This document shows positions 42,374-52,340 of a stretch of DNA of 64,000 nucleotides, in pieces. The position numbers and the translations under genes were made by a program. The stretch's first letter is position 1. Every line of letters begins with the position of its first letter. Origin of the DNA: Levilactobacillus wangkuiensis (GTDB lineage: Bacteria > Bacillota > Bacilli > Lactobacillales > Lactobacillaceae); contig NZ_BOLM01000005.1 in assembly GCF_016861605.1 (NCBI RefSeq), positions 124,001 through 188,000 on the forward strand, written 5' to 3'. The notes beneath the pieces were generated by a model. That model saw only the letters and a list, made by a program, of their open reading frames with translations. It was not told the DNA's origin and did not search any database.

Positions 42374-42525
42374 TCAGCTCAACTCCTTCAAAAATTCAAG
42401 ATTTGTTTTCTACCATTCTCGAATCCGCTTGATTCATGCATTTTTTTGGCGACCGCAATCGATTCATTTCTTGTTCGCCTTCATTTCTTATTGCTTATTT
42501 TTTTCGTATCCTGTTTTGTTTCAAC

Positions 42526-44100
42526 TCACGCTTGCATCGTCAACTGACCATCCCGCAACTGGTACACGTGGTCGAACAACGGCCGGACTTCCGGTGGGAT
42601 GTGGTGGTCGACCTCGATGATGGTCTTGGGCAAGCGCAGGATTGTTTGGTGAATGGCGATTGAGGTTTGCTCGTCCAGTGACGCCGTGCCTTCGTCAATG
42701 AAGATCAGTTCGCGGTCGAATAAAATGGCGCGAGCAATCTCTAGTCGCTTCACCTGCCCGCCCGACAGGTTCTGGCCCTCATCCCCGATTTGGTAGTCCA
42801 AGCCGTCGCGGTCGACCAGGTCCATGAGACCAGCCTCCTGACAGGCGTGGGTGACCGCTTCGTCCGTGAAGTCCAGGCCCAATGTCAAATTGAAACGCAG
42901 GGTGTCGTTAAACACAATTGGTGACTGATTGACCGTGCTCATCCCCGCGTACTGCTTGACGGGGCCGCCGTTGATGGCGACCTGCCCGCTGCTCGGCGCC
43001 AAGGCCCCATCAATCAGTCGCAGTAGCGTCGTCTTGCCACTGCCGGATTCCCCTTGAATCAGAATTTTTTCGCCCCGGGAAACGGCCAGATCGATATCGT
43101 GCAAGATAGGTGTTTCCTGTCGGTTAAAGCCGAGTTGCGTCAGGGTTAATTTTTCAAAACCAGCCGTGACCGCCGCCGGCTCATTGACCGGTTGGACCGC
43201 GTTCTTGATGCGCTGGCGAATCTTGCCGGTGCTGTTCAGCGTGTTAAAGCTGTTCACGACTTGACCGGCACTGTTGATGATCCAGTTCGACGAGTACTGA
43301 ATCGCGACAAACTGGGACAAGCTAATGCGGCCTTGAATCGTGGCGTAGATCCCAATGCCGATGGGAATCAGCGTACAGACGTAGAAAATGGCTTCCACCA
43401 CCGCGTTGGACAGGGCGATTTCATTTTTCATGGCGGCGTTGGCGTGCTCCACGTTTTGAATGGCCGCCGTCGTTTTTGGTTCGATTCCCGGTAACGCTCG
43501 GTATTGACGCAACGCCAGGGCACCCTTCAACACGTCCTTCAGCGTCCCCGACCACTGACTGTTACGCCGCGACCAGGCCTCACTGCGCACATTGATCCGG
43601 TTCCGGAATAAACGCGGAATCGCTGAGGGAAAAATCATGAAGACCATGAAGACCAGCGTCAGCTCAACGTTATTGGCTAGCGAATAGGCCAGGGTCACGA
43701 CGCAGGTCACTAGCACGCTGATTAACGCAAACAGCTGGCGAATATAGTTGTCCTCCAGCAATTTCAAATCGTTCATGAAAAAGGACAGATTCGTCGCCAC
43801 AAAATCCTTGGAATCCACGGTTCGCCGCTGTAACAGCCCCCGCAACAGCTGCGTCTTCAACCGCCGATTGACCGTGACCACATTTTTGTTGATCACGACC
43901 GTATTCAAGTACGTGGCCAGACTGAACCCAAAGTAGCCCAAAATAATGACAATCACAAACGGCACAATCCAACTAACGTGCTTGGTCTCAATGATATGAA
44001 AGATAAAGGCATACATTGCGGCATTAAACGGCGTCGACAACCCTGCCAGCACCGCGGTAAAAATCGCCAGCCCCACTAATTTCTTATTCACAAATTTCAT
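42526..44100 (-). CDS. ABC exporter with fused membrane and ATPase domains
   Basis: 524 residues: six TMs (about 1-290) and an ATPase domain with Walker A GESGSGKTTLLRLI, the signature LSGGQVKRLEIARAI, Walker B ELIFIDEGTASLD and the H-loop VDHHIP. It is shorter than usual (about 580). A homodimer or a heterodimer with a distant partner would be needed. The substrate is unknown. No regulator is adjacent; repeats fill the 750 bases upstream. Confidence 0.88.
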   Translation of the reverse strand: MKFVNKKLVGLAIFTAVLAGLSTPFNAAMYAFIFHIIETKHVSWIVPFVIVIILGYFGFSLATYLNTVVINKNVVTVNRRLKTQLLRGLLQRRTVDSKDFVATNLSFFMNDLKLLEDNYIRQLFALISVLVTCVVTLAYSLANNVELTLVFMVFMIFPSAIPRLFRNRINVRSEAWSRRNSQWSGTLKDVLKGALALRQYRALPGIEPKTTAAIQNVEHANAAMKNEIALSNAVVEAIFYVCTLIPIGIGIYATIQGRISLSQFVAIQYSSNWIINSAGQVVNSFNTLNSTGKIRQRIKNAVQPVNEPAAVTAGFEKLTLTQLGFNRQETPILHDIDLAVSRGEKILIQGESGSGKTTLLRLIDGALAPSSGQVAINGGPVKQYAGMSTVNQSPIVFNDTLRFNLTLGLDFTDEAVTHACQEAGLMDLVDRDGLDYQIGDEGQNLSGGQVKRLEIARAILFDRELIFIDEGTASLDEQTSIAIHQTILRLPKTIIEVDHHIPPEVRPLFDHVYQLRDGQLTMQA

Positions 44101-44229
44101 TGGCTCACCCCTTTAAGCAGTATCTCAATTTTAATAATTCTCTCATATTATAATCATTCTATCATTTTTTTTGCTAACAACCACCCTTTTCGTTAATTAT
44201 GCCAATCTCCCACCCAAAGAACAGCAAAA

Positions 44230-44275
44230 AGCGCTAGTTCCCAATCATTTAGAAAGGTAACTAACGCTTCTTCGA
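44230..44275 (-). terminator. Possible terminator upstream of the ABC exporter
   Basis: Minus strand: GAAGCGTTAGTT pairs with AACTAGCGCTTTTT with one bulge and ends in T5. It may stop transcription from fhs after the repeats. Confidence 0.45.
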
Positions 44276-44427
44276 TTATTAATTGCGCGAAATCACACAC
44301 GCAATGTTTATTTTAATTTAAAACTGGATTCAACCACTGACAATTTAACAACTAGTGTCAGCTCGACTAGTTTGATTGGACAAACCATCCTGTCACATTG
44401 AAATCAGGCAAGAGCCATGGCAAAAAT

Positions 44428-44620
44428 ACGGCGTTGTGCCGGGCTAAATCCGTGTCAGCCGCAGGGCTGGGAAAACTGGGCCGGTCGTAGAAGTGACCAG
44501 AGGCGCGCCAAGGCGCACGGCTGGTTCTCACGGCAGCCCATAGACTTGCTATCGAAGCCAGCGAGACACCGCCTTCAGACATCGACGCCAACACATGCAG
44601 TCCAATCCTAAAATACTCTG
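44428..44620 (+). repeat. Cloverleaf intergenic repeat, copy B (rearranged)
   Basis: The start GGCGTTGTGCCGGGCTAAAT and GTGTCAGCCGCAGGGCTGG are almost identical to those of copy C 202 bases later. Then comes GTGACCAGAGGCGCGCCAAG of the second subfamily, but the 3' half is missing or scrambled. It looks like a deleted composite copy. Confidence 0.65.
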
Positions 44621-44651
44621 GGAAAGGTCACGGCGTTGTGCCGGGCTAAAT

Positions 44652-44836
44652 CCATGTTAGCCGCAGGGCTGGTGAAAATGGGCTCAGCCGTGGGAGTTAC
44701 CTTAGCGGGTTTCCCGCTTAGGTAACTGCTATCTTTGAGACGCGCTCTCCGGCTCAAAGTAAGTCTGGAGACCGCTTCTCAGGCTCCAGACGTGCGCCCA
44801 CAGCGCCACGGCCCATTTTCACCGGCCCGGAGGCGC
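44652..44836 (+). repeat. Cloverleaf intergenic repeat, copy C (best folded)
   Basis: Outer stem GGGCTGGTGAAAATGGGC (44666-44683) with GCCCATTTTCACCGGCCC (44811-44828), all paired with one wobble. The three arms are GTTACCTTAGCGGG/CCCGCTTAGGTAAC (44696-44726), CTTTGAG/CTCAAAG (44733-44759) and GTCTGGAG/CTCCAGAC (44763-44791). This is a four-way junction. Confidence 0.88.
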
Positions 44837-44857
44837 TACCAACGACAGATTTAATCC

Positions 44858-46513
44858 TTAGAACAACCCAGTGATCTTGCCGTCTGCATCGATATCCATG
44901 TCCAGTGCGGCCGGGTGCTTTGGCAGCCCTGGCATCGTCAGCACGTTCCCCGTCATGGCAACCACAAACCCGGCCCCCAACCGTGGCGCAAACTCGCGCA
45001 CGTGAATCGTGAAGTCCGTGGGTGCACCCAATTGGTGGGCATCGTCCGTCAGGGAGTATTGAGTCTTGGCCATGCAGACGGGCAACTTGTCCCAGCCGTG
45101 CTTGGCAAAGGTCTTCAACTGGCGAGCGGCCTTAGCCGACAACTCGACCTTGGCCCCACCGTAAATTTTCTGAGTGATGGCCGTCATTTGCGTCATCAGG
45201 TCCGTGCCAGCTGGTGCGAGTCGTTTGAAATGTTTAGGCTGTTGCGTGGCCGTGACGACCTTTTCGGCCAAATCAGTGGCACCGGCACCCCCATCGGCCC
45301 AAACGGTCGTGGTGGCGACGGGAACGCCCCAGGCGGTCACGTCAGCCGTTAAGGCCGCAATTTCGGCGTCCGTATCGCTGGTGAAACGGTTGATGGCGAC
45401 CACGACCGGCACCCCGTATTGTTGCATGCTGGTGATGTGGCGCTTTAGGTTGGCACTCCCTTGTTGCAGGGCGTCGAGGTTTTCTGCTTCCAGGTCGGCG
45501 CGCTTGACCCCACCGTTATACTTGAGGGCCCGTACCGTGGCGACAATTACCACGGCATCTGGCGTTTGACCGAGCACGGGGGTCTTGATATCCATGAACT
45601 TTTCCCCACCGAGGTCGGCCCCAAAGCCGGCTTCCGTCACGGCAAAATCGCCGAGTTGCAGGGCCGTCTGGGTCGCGAGCACCGAGTTACAGCCGTGGGC
45701 GATGTTGGCAAATGGCCCACCGTGAATGATGGCCGGGTTGTGCGCCAGCGTTTGGACCAGGTTGGGCTTGATGGCGTCCTTCAACAGGAGTGTGATGGCC
45801 CCACCGACCTTCAAGTCGCCGACCGTCACCGGTTCCTTGTCATAAGTGTAGCCAATCAGGATGCGGTTGACCCGGCGCTTAAGGTCCGTCAGGTCTTCAC
45901 TCAGACACAGCACGGCCATTAATTCACTGGCCACGGTAATGTCAAAGCCATCTTGCCGGGGCACCCCGGACGTCCGGCCACCCAGGCCAATAACGGTCTG
46001 GCGTAGCTCACGGTCGTTGATGTCCAAGACCCGTTTCCACACGATTTGGCGGGGGTCCAGGTTCAGCTCGTTGCCCTGTTGGATGTGATTATCGATCAGA
46101 GCGGCCAGGGTGTCATGCGCCTCGGTCAGCGCGTGCATGTCCCCGGTAAAATGGAGGTTGATGTCTTCCATGGGTACCACTTGGGCGTAGCCACCCCCGG
46201 TCGCGCCACCCTTCATCCCCATGACGGGGCCCATCGACGGTTCCCGCAAGGCCAAAACAGTTTGATGACCCAATAGGTTCAGGGCATCCCCCAACCCCAC
46301 AACGACGGTCGACTTGCCTTCACCAGCGGGTGTGGGGTTGATCGAGGTGACCAGCACCAATTTACCCGGGGTATGGTTGCCCGTCAGTGGGAGGTTGATC
46401 TTGGCCTTGGTATGGCCGTAGGGTTCGATCTGGTCGGGGGTCAAGCCGACCTTGCCCGCGACCTGTTCAATGGGTTCTAACTGTGTTTTTTGTGAAATTT
46501 CAATATCGCTCAC
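44858..46513 (-). CDS. fhs: Formate-tetrahydrofolate ligase
   Basis: 551 residues, usual length. The P-loop [20 protein letters not shown] and [20 protein letters not shown] are family signatures, and [18 protein letters not shown] is also conserved. It makes 10-formyl-THF from formate, ATP and THF for purine and fMet synthesis. GTG 46513 shares one base with the stop of the EbsA-like gene and has AGGAGG seven bases upstream. Confidence 0.96.
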   Translation of the reverse strand: MSDIEISQKTQLEPIEQVAGKVGLTPDQIEPYGHTKAKINLPLTGNHTPGKLVLVTSINPTPAGEGKSTVVVGLGDALNLLGHQTVLALREPSMGPVMGMKGGATGGGYAQVVPMEDINLHFTGDMHALTEAHDTLAALIDNHIQQGNELNLDPRQIVWKRVLDINDRELRQTVIGLGGRTSGVPRQDGFDITVASELMAVLCLSEDLTDLKRRVNRILIGYTYDKEPVTVGDLKVGGAITLLLKDAIKPNLVQTLAHNPAIIHGGPFANIAHGCNSVLATQTALQLGDFAVTEAGFGADLGGEKFMDIKTPVLGQTPDAVVIVATVRALKYNGGVKRADLEAENLDALQQGSANLKRHITSMQQYGVPVVVAINRFTSDTDAEIAALTADVTAWGVPVATTTVWADGGAGATDLAEKVVTATQQPKHFKRLAPAGTDLMTQMTAITQKIYGGAKVELSAKAARQLKTFAKHGWDKLPVCMAKTQYSLTDDAHQLGAPTDFTIHVREFAPRLGAGFVVAMTGNVLTMPGLPKHPAALDMDIDADGKITGLF

Positions 46514-46929
46514 TAATTTTCCTCCTTCACGCCGTTGGCAACCATCGCATCCTGCAAGAGGCTGGCGAGTTCGATTGCCGAGTTCCGTGGTAATAAGAAT
46601 TGATAAATCTTGCCCTGCGCCACAATGCCCAACCGGTACCGGGACTGTTGCACGCTGCGGACTTGATTCAACGGGATGACCAGGTGGTGGTGATTCAAGA
46701 CGGTACTGACCGTCAAGACGCCATTGGCCATGGTGATATTTCTAAAATGAATCTCTAACCAGCACAAGAACGCAAAGGCCACGAAGAACCCCAGCGTATA
46801 CCAGTTAAAATGGGTGACTTCGAGCCAGAAAATGGCCCCCATCAACAGGACGATGAGCGTCCAGCTCCAGTTGATAATGCTGCTGAGGGGATTCGGTTGA
46901 TACAAAAATCGTCGTTCCTGGGTTATCAT
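46513..46929 (-). CDS. EbsA-like membrane protein
   Basis: 138 residues from ATG 46929 after GAGGTG. Two TMs near the N-terminus ([20 protein letters not shown] and [18 protein letters not shown]) are followed by a PH-like domain ([20 protein letters not shown]) as in EbsA, a pore-forming-like protein linked to aggregation-substance display in enterococci. It is coupled to fhs. The assignment is by pattern, not certain. Confidence 0.65.
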   Translation of the reverse strand: MITQERRFLYQPNPLSSIINWSWTLIVLLMGAIFWLEVTHFNWYTLGFFVAFAFLCWLEIHFRNITMANGVLTVSTVLNHHHLVIPLNQVRSVQQSRYRLGIVAQGKIYQFLLPRNSAIELASLLQDAMVANGVKEEN

Positions 46930-46966
46930 TGGTTTAAACACCTCACGAAAGAATTGGAGTGATTCC

Positions 46967-47371
46967 ATGTTTTCTCTATATACGGATGCCGCGACACAAC
47001 CCCAGACGGGTCTGAGTGCCGGGGGAATCCTGATCATTCACGACCACCAGCAGACGCAACTAAGTGCGCCCCTGACGGCCACGACCAACCACACCGCCGA
47101 GTTTGAAATTGCCCGGCTAGGCTTTGAAAAATTGGCCACGCTAGCGACCGACCCGGCGCACACGACCGTCCTGTTCTATACCGACAGTCAAATCGTCAAC
47201 GATAGTGTCGCCAAGCATTACGCCAAACACTACCAACAGTTAGTCGATGACCTGTTGGCCGCACAGGCACCGTTTCAGCTGGTGCTCACGCAATGGGTTC
47301 CCGAAAAGCAGAACCGCGGCGCCCACACCCTAGCCAATCAGGCCCTTCATTCCGCCGAAGACGTTAAGTAA
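46967..47371 (+). CDS. Ribonuclease HI-like protein
   Basis: 134 residues. FSLYTDAATQPQ (first Asp), HTAEFEIARLGF (Glu) and LFYTDSQIVND (Asp) are the RNase H fold active-site motifs. The fourth acidic position, NRxADxLAN, is NRGAHTLANQAL, with His for Asp. This is the short RNase HI group of lactobacilli without the basic protrusion. It is divergent from the ebsA-like gene and its end overlaps the convergent oxidoreductase gene by 25 bases. Confidence 0.8.
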   Translation: MFSLYTDAATQPQTGLSAGGILIIHDHQQTQLSAPLTATTNHTAEFEIARLGFEKLATLATDPAHTTVLFYTDSQIVNDSVAKHYAKHYQQLVDDLLAAQAPFQLVLTQWVPEKQNRGAHTLANQALHSAEDVK

Positions 47372-48471
47372 GTCGTCAGTGGCAGCTCGTATTCGCTCCA
47401 GTCTGGCGTACCGCCGTACAGCGCGGAGCCCGCTAACAACCGCCCGACTTGCGGCCCGGTCGTTAAGCCGGATGAGCCCAGTCCAGAGGCCACGAGAAAT
47501 TTCTCCTGGTCCGGAATCGGTCCAAAGAATGGCGCGAAGTCGGCCGTGTAGGCCCGTGTCCCCACGCGAACACCCGTGATGTTGTCCGCGGTCACGTCAG
47601 CCATCAGCCGTTGGGCACTGGCCAATAGATCGGCGGTGACGGCCGGGTCGGCGGCCAAATTAAACTTCCCGTCGTCTTCGTGGGTCGCCCCGACAATCAA
47701 TTTGCCATGGCCAAACGGCACGAAATCACGTTCACCTTCGGGCATGACGACGGGCATATTTTCATTCAACGGATAATCCTTGACGGCCAGCTCAATCAGC
47801 TGGCCCTTTTGTGGTCGCACGGCAGCGGTGATGCCTAGGGGTGCCACGAGCTCCTTGAGCCAGGCCCCGGCCGCGATGATGACACGGTCAAACTGCCGGG
47901 CCCCCAATGACGTCAGGACTTGGCCCTGTGCATCGAGACTGACGCGTTCGCGACGAATCGTCAGGTTCTTCTGGGTTGCCTTAGCCAGCAAACCACTGAC
48001 CAAAGCCGCCCCATCGACCCGCGCCCCACCGGTGATGAAGACCCCGGGTTGGGCCCGCGACAGCAATGGCACCTTGGCCTGGACCTCGGCGGCATTTAAC
48101 GTCGTCACGGTCCCCATAGTCGCGGCGTCTTGCCGGCGTTCCTGGGCCAAATCAAGCAGCGTTTCCAGGTCCGTTGGCACTTCACGGGTCACAATGGTCC
48201 CAGTCTGTTGATACACGTCGGTGCCCAATTGGGCGTCATGAATCAATTCGGGGAATAGATCTGCCCCGGCCTTAGCCAACCGGTACCAGCGTTGATTCCG
48301 GCGCTTAGACAGCCACGGCGAAATGATGCCCGCGGCGGCCGTGGTCGCCTGTCCGGTCCCGTCATCAAACAACGTGACCTTGGTCTGCTCGCTTCCGGGC
48401 AAGGTGCTTAAATAATACGCAGCGGTCGCACCCACGATACCGCCGCCAATAATGGCAATGCGTTTTTCCAT
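47347..48471 (-). CDS. FAD-dependent amino-acid oxidase-like protein (DAO family)
   Basis: 374 residues. The FAD-binding IAIIGGGIVGATAAYYLSTL at the N-terminus, ATTAAAGIISPWLSKRRNQR, and the C-terminal RVGTRAYTADFAPFFGPIPD and VASGLGSSGLTTGPQVGRLL are of the DadA/glycine oxidase (ThiO) type. Oxidative deamination of an amino acid is the likely reaction. No thi genes are nearby, so the substrate is open. Confidence 0.87.
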   Translation of the reverse strand: MEKRIAIIGGGIVGATAAYYLSTLPGSEQTKVTLFDDGTGQATTAAAGIISPWLSKRRNQRWYRLAKAGADLFPELIHDAQLGTDVYQQTGTIVTREVPTDLETLLDLAQERRQDAATMGTVTTLNAAEVQAKVPLLSRAQPGVFITGGARVDGAALVSGLLAKATQKNLTIRRERVSLDAQGQVLTSLGARQFDRVIIAAGAWLKELVAPLGITAAVRPQKGQLIELAVKDYPLNENMPVVMPEGERDFVPFGHGKLIVGATHEDDGKFNLAADPAVTADLLASAQRLMADVTADNITGVRVGTRAYTADFAPFFGPIPDQEKFLVASGLGSSGLTTGPQVGRLLAGSALYGGTPDWSEYELPLTTYLTSSAE

Positions 48472-48522
48472 AACGATACTGACCCCCTAATTGATGTTAG
48501 AAAGCACAAGCTAACGCCCCAA

Positions 48523-48754
48523 CGTTAACTTAACTGGTCTGACCGTTCCCGGCGGCGAGTTCAGGAAGCCCTGCTGTGGGGAACGCTTCCAGCCTGAGGA
48601 GCGGTCTTCCAGCTCGCCTTGAAGCCTGGAAAGTTCCCAGTCTCCAAGGTCGTCCCATGGCCTAGGCTGAGTGAGAGACCTCAGCCAACGCCATCGACAC
48701 AGCTGGTCATCCTGACTCGCCTCTGGTCACTGACATCGACCAACTAAGTTAACG
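48523..48754 (-). repeat. Cloverleaf intergenic repeat, copy G (second subfamily)
   Basis: The extreme ends CGTTAACTTA and TAAGTTAACG are inverted repeats. Further in, GGCGAGTTCAGGA pairs with TCCTGACTCGCC and CTGTG with CACAG. The conserved edge CTCTGGTCACTGACATC is present. The inner arms include GGCTGAG/CTCAGCC. It lies upstream of the oxidase gene. Confidence 0.75.
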
Positions 48755-48824
48755 TGGCCTTACTGCCTGGTAAATCCACCCAGATAGGCCGAACAAGCTT
48801 GAAATTCGGCGTCGGTCAAGGTCA

Positions 48825-49053
48825 AATCAGACAGTCCGTGTACGTGACCAGAGGCGGGCCAAGGTCCCCCGCTGTGTCGATGGTCTTAGCTGAGCGGTTT
48901 TTCTCAGCTTAGAGCATGGGACGGCCTTGGAAACGGGCGGTTTTTTGCCCGGTTTCAAGCCGAGGCGGAAGACCGCCCCTCAGGCTGGAGCCGACCCCAC
49001 AGCTGGGGTCCTTGAGCCCGCCGGCGGGAACAACTGCCACGGACTCTCTGATT
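48825..49053 (+). repeat. Cloverleaf intergenic repeat, copy H (second subfamily)
   Basis: The ends AATCAGACAGTCCGTG and CACGGACTCTCTGATT pair with one mismatch. The next stem is GGCGGGCCAAGG with CCTTGAGCCCGCC, then CCCC and GCTGTG with CACAGC and GGGG. The arms are AGCTGAG/CTCAGCT and GAAACGGGC/GCCCGGTTTC, plus a third arm whose centre is GGA facing GGA. Confidence 0.78.
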
Positions 49054-49151
49054 TTCACGTTGGCAAAGACCTGGTTGGGGCGCGTGATAGCACGCTTTCA
49101 TTTTAGCATAACTCATCCCCTGAAAGCGGCCGCAAAGTTCCCCGTAACTGC

Positions 49152-49198
49152 AAAAGAACCCCGAACACGCGCTATGGCGTGGTCCGGGGTTCTCTTTT
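49152..49198. terminator. Terminator of the nitroreductase gene
   Basis: AAAAGAACCCCG pairs with CGGGGTTCTCTTTT, and the inner CACGC pairs with GCGTG. It is 12 bases after the stop codon (minus strand). Confidence 0.85.
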
Positions 49199-49210
49199 AT
49201 TTTGGTTAAA

Positions 49211-49813
49211 CTACTTGAAGACCATGAAGCGGTCGTCGTCATTCATGTAATCCTTAGGGTCAGCGGGACTTTCGATAGAACCGAAGTCCAGTTGGGCCCG
49301 TAAACGCCAGCTAGCTGGGACGTTGAAGGCTGCGCGCACTTCGTCATCGATCAGGGGGTTGTAGTGTTGTAAGTTGGCACCCAAGCCATTTTCAGCCAAT
49401 GACGTCCAGACGGAGAATTGGGCGTTCCCCTGTGACTGTTCGGACCAGTCCTGGAAGTTGGCCGCGTAGAGTGGGAAGTTGTCTTCGAATTCCTTGACCG
49501 TCTTGGTTTCGGTAAAGAAGAGCACCGTCCCGAAGGCTGCCTTGAAGCTGTTGATCTTAGCGGTCGTCTTGGCGAAGGCTTCTTCGTTAGGCACCTCTTG
49601 CTTCAGGCGGTCAATCACGATGTCCCACAACTTTTCGTGAGAGGCGCCGTATAAAATGATGGCGCGCGTCGTTTGGTTGTTGAAAGATGACGGACCGTTC
49701 TTGATGTTGTCTTCAATCAAGGCTGTCAATTCGTCAGACGTTTGCTTAACGTTACGACCTAAGGCATAGATGCTACGGCGTTGCTTGGCTAGTTCAGTAA
49801 ATTTCGTTTCCAT
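49211..49813 (-). CDS. Nitroreductase-family protein (HBN1-like)
   Basis: 200 residues from ATG 49813. The FMN-binding start is FTELAKQRRSIYALGRNVKQ, the middle SSFNNQTTRAIILYGASHEK, and the C-terminal half SVWTSLAENGLGANLQHYNP, as in the YdgI/HBN1 group of FMN-dependent nitroreductases. It reduces quinones, nitro compounds or fatty acid-derived substrates with NAD(P)H in the cytosol. Monocistronic. Confidence 0.9.
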   Translation of the reverse strand: METKFTELAKQRRSIYALGRNVKQTSDELTALIEDNIKNGPSSFNNQTTRAIILYGASHEKLWDIVIDRLKQEVPNEEAFAKTTAKINSFKAAFGTVLFFTETKTVKEFEDNFPLYAANFQDWSEQSQGNAQFSVWTSLAENGLGANLQHYNPLIDDEVRAAFNVPASWRLRAQLDFGSIESPADPKDYMNDDDRFMVFK

Positions 49814-49921
49814 ATTGATAAGTGACCTCACTTTTTTAAGTTAGTTCCCCGTTTATGGGCAAGTAGTTTCCTGTTAAAACTTAAGTCCAAGTGTATCACT
49901 TACTTTTAGAAAGTAAAGTCA

Positions 49922-51424
49922 TTAGTCCTGAACCTGATAAGCCACCTTGAACGTCCGGGTCATCCAGTCGAGCCAGTATTGTGGATTAAGCGACTCCCCA
50001 GTCACCTGCTGAACCAGCTCTTGTGGCGTCACGCTAGCGCCCAAGCGGAAAATATTTTCTCGCCGCCACTCGGTGATCGGAGCGTAGTCGCCGCTGGCTA
50101 AGATGTCCGCCACTGGGAGTGCCTGGCTCATCGTGTGGTAGAACTGCGCCGCGTAAATTTGTCCCAGCAAATACGTTGGAAAGTAGCCGAAGTCCCCACC
50201 CGGCCAGTGAATGTCCTGTAGAATGCCTTCGGTGTCGTTAGCCGGCGTGATGCCCAGGTATTCCTGATACTTCTGGCGCCACAGCGCTGGTAATTCCGCC
50301 ACCGTGGTTTCCCCATTGAAGAGGGCCTTTTCCAATTCATAACGGACGATGATGTGTAACGGGTACGTCAACGGGTCGGCTTCGGTCCGGATCAGTGTCG
50401 GCTTGGTGGCCATGAATCCCTGGTAGAACGTGGGCTCATCGATATCCGTAAAGATATCGCCAGTGGCCGCCTGGAAACGCCCGTATGCCCCCTGCCAAAA
50501 CGCCGGGTTGCGGCCGATGAAAATTTCGTTGAAGAGCGACTGCGACTCGTGCAGGCCCATCGATGGCGCGTTAGACAGTGGCGTGTAGTCAAAGTCCGGG
50601 TCAAAGTTTTGCATGTACAGGCCGTGCCCCGCCTCGTGAATCCCACCTAGCAACGACATTTGAAAGTCATGAAGGCCATACCGGTTGGTGATTCGGGCAT
50701 CGTTACGGTTCAGCGGCACCGTGAACGGGTGAATGCTACGGGACAGGTCTCCCTTGTTGAAGTCGTAACCCAAGCGTTCAACCGTGGTGCGGACCACCCG
50801 CTCCTGAACGTCTTCGGGCACGGCACGGCTCATGAAGTCCACCCGCGGTTCGGTCCCGGTCGCAATGACCGCGCGAATGTGCTTGATACCCGCCTTTAAC
50901 GTTTCCATGATGGGGTCTAACTGCGCGACCGTCATCCCCGGCTCGTACTGGTCGAGCAACACGTCGTAGGGCGTGGCCTGCCCATTTTGCCAGTAAGGAA
51001 TGAATTGCTTTTGGTAGGCAACAATTTTTTCAATATACGGCTGGAGAACCGTAAAGTCCTGGGCCTCACGTGCCGTCTCCCACACCTGTTGGGCATCCGA
51101 AATGGTGCGCTGGTAAGCTGCATAGTCATCAGCCGGGATATCATGGTTCAGGTCGTACTCGCGCTTGACCAGCCGCAAGACCTGTTGGCCCTTGGCATCG
51201 AGTGCTTCGGGATGTGCCGCGAAGTAGGCGATAAATGCGCCCATCTCGGGTCCCGTGGTCAGTGCCATTTCTTTGGCGCCGATGTAAGCCGTCAGCTCGC
51301 CCCGAAAACTTGCCCCGTCCTTGGGTAGGTACGTCCGGGCGTCCCAGCCCACGAGGGATAAATTCATGTCTAACAAACTAATCTGCTTCACCAAAGCCAG
51401 GAAATCTGCTTCCGTTTTTGCCAT
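49922..51424 (-). CDS. M32-family metallocarboxypeptidase
   Basis: 500 residues from ATG 51424 (GGAGG eight bases upstream). The zinc motif HEXXH is in LLGGIHEAGHGLYMQNFDPD, with the third Glu in SMGLHESQSLFNEIFIGR. DPLTYPLHIIVRYELEKALF is also an M32 signature. It removes C-terminal residues from peptides in the cytosol with broad specificity, useful for an amino-acid auxotroph. Single gene. Confidence 0.94.
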   Translation of the reverse strand: MAKTEADFLALVKQISLLDMNLSLVGWDARTYLPKDGASFRGELTAYIGAKEMALTTGPEMGAFIAYFAAHPEALDAKGQQVLRLVKREYDLNHDIPADDYAAYQRTISDAQQVWETAREAQDFTVLQPYIEKIVAYQKQFIPYWQNGQATPYDVLLDQYEPGMTVAQLDPIMETLKAGIKHIRAVIATGTEPRVDFMSRAVPEDVQERVVRTTVERLGYDFNKGDLSRSIHPFTVPLNRNDARITNRYGLHDFQMSLLGGIHEAGHGLYMQNFDPDFDYTPLSNAPSMGLHESQSLFNEIFIGRNPAFWQGAYGRFQAATGDIFTDIDEPTFYQGFMATKPTLIRTEADPLTYPLHIIVRYELEKALFNGETTVAELPALWRQKYQEYLGITPANDTEGILQDIHWPGGDFGYFPTYLLGQIYAAQFYHTMSQALPVADILASGDYAPITEWRRENIFRLGASVTPQELVQQVTGESLNPQYWLDWMTRTFKVAYQVQD

Positions 51425-51622
51425 GGTAACCGCCTCCAAATTTCAAGATGAATTTAGTGTAGCACGGTTACTTCTAAAAGGCCCGTGAATTTTCTCATTG
51501 TATTCTAATTGCCGAATTTGACTAAAATACCGGTTTGACGCGAATATTGTTTGCTTGTGATCGTTTCACTTAGTTTTACTATTTCTTGTGAATTATTAAA
51601 CTATTTGCTTTAATCTGTTTCT

Positions 51623-52141
51623 CTACAGTAAGTGTGCAATCATCGTCACGACCCAGTCCGTAGTAACCTGATCCTGTGGGTATTGGACCAGGACGCCCAC
51701 TAAGAACGTCCAAACTGCCTGCCCCATTTGCGGTGCGACAGTCGCTTGGCCTTTTTGAGCGGCATACAAAGTCAGCACAGTCGTTAAGCTGACCGGTGTT
51801 GGCAATGGTGCCGTCAAGGCAAAGGTCACGGCTTGGGGATGCTGATCCGCGTAAGCTAAAAGATTGCTGACCATGCGTTGAAGCATGGCTGTCGCATCAG
51901 CTGAATCCAGCACATTTTCACGTAAAGTGGCCGTTATTTCTGCCATGATTTCTGTTCGCAAAGCTGCCAATAAACTCGCCTTGTCCGGAAAATGGCGATA
52001 GACTGCGGCCGGTGTCACTGCCAAAAAGCGGGCGATTTGCCGCAGAGAAAGTTGCTCGGCCCCAGCCGTTTCGAGTTGCTGTCGGGCCTGTTGCTGAATT
52101 GCTGCTGCTAAATTCTCGCGATGGTAAGGTAATTTTGTCAT
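51623..52141 (-). CDS. TetR/AcrR-family regulator
   Basis: 172 residues. The HTH is EQLSLRQIARFLAVTPAAVY followed by RHFPDKASLL, and the C-terminal domain is of the WHG/TetR_C_33-like type. It is divergent from a CPBP protease gene. A pair of TTATGTTAAC/GTTAACATAA half-sites lies right behind its start codon, so it likely represses itself and perhaps the protease gene. Confidence 0.87.
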   Translation of the reverse strand: MTKLPYHRENLAAAIQQQARQQLETAGAEQLSLRQIARFLAVTPAAVYRHFPDKASLLAALRTEIMAEITATLRENVLDSADATAMLQRMVSNLLAYADQHPQAVTFALTAPLPTPVSLTTVLTLYAAQKGQATVAPQMGQAVWTFLVGVLVQYPQDQVTTDWVVTMIAHLL

Positions 52142-52176
52142 AGGGGTGAATTCCTTTCGTAGTAACGTTTATAGCC

Positions 52177-52221
52177 TTATGTTAACACTGATTACTTTAT
52201 ATGTAAACAGCGTTAACATAA
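52177..52221. promoter_or_regulatory. Candidate TetR operator
   Basis: Perfect inverted 10-base arms TTATGTTAAC (52177-52186) and GTTAACATAA (52212-52221), each containing the palindrome GTTAAC, lie between the divergent TetR and CPBP genes. Confidence 0.65.
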
Positions 52222-52340
52222 AGCATTTAGTGGTACTTACTCCTATTTTAACCAATCCTTACACATTTTTACGCCCCTTCTCACGGCTACTTGTCTTACA
52301 ATAAAGTTAATGCGTCTATTCAAAGAAAAGAGTGTCGTCT

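Noticed and set aside
44367-44611. Short frames over repeat copies B and C
   Set aside because: They lie in structured repeats and differ between copies.
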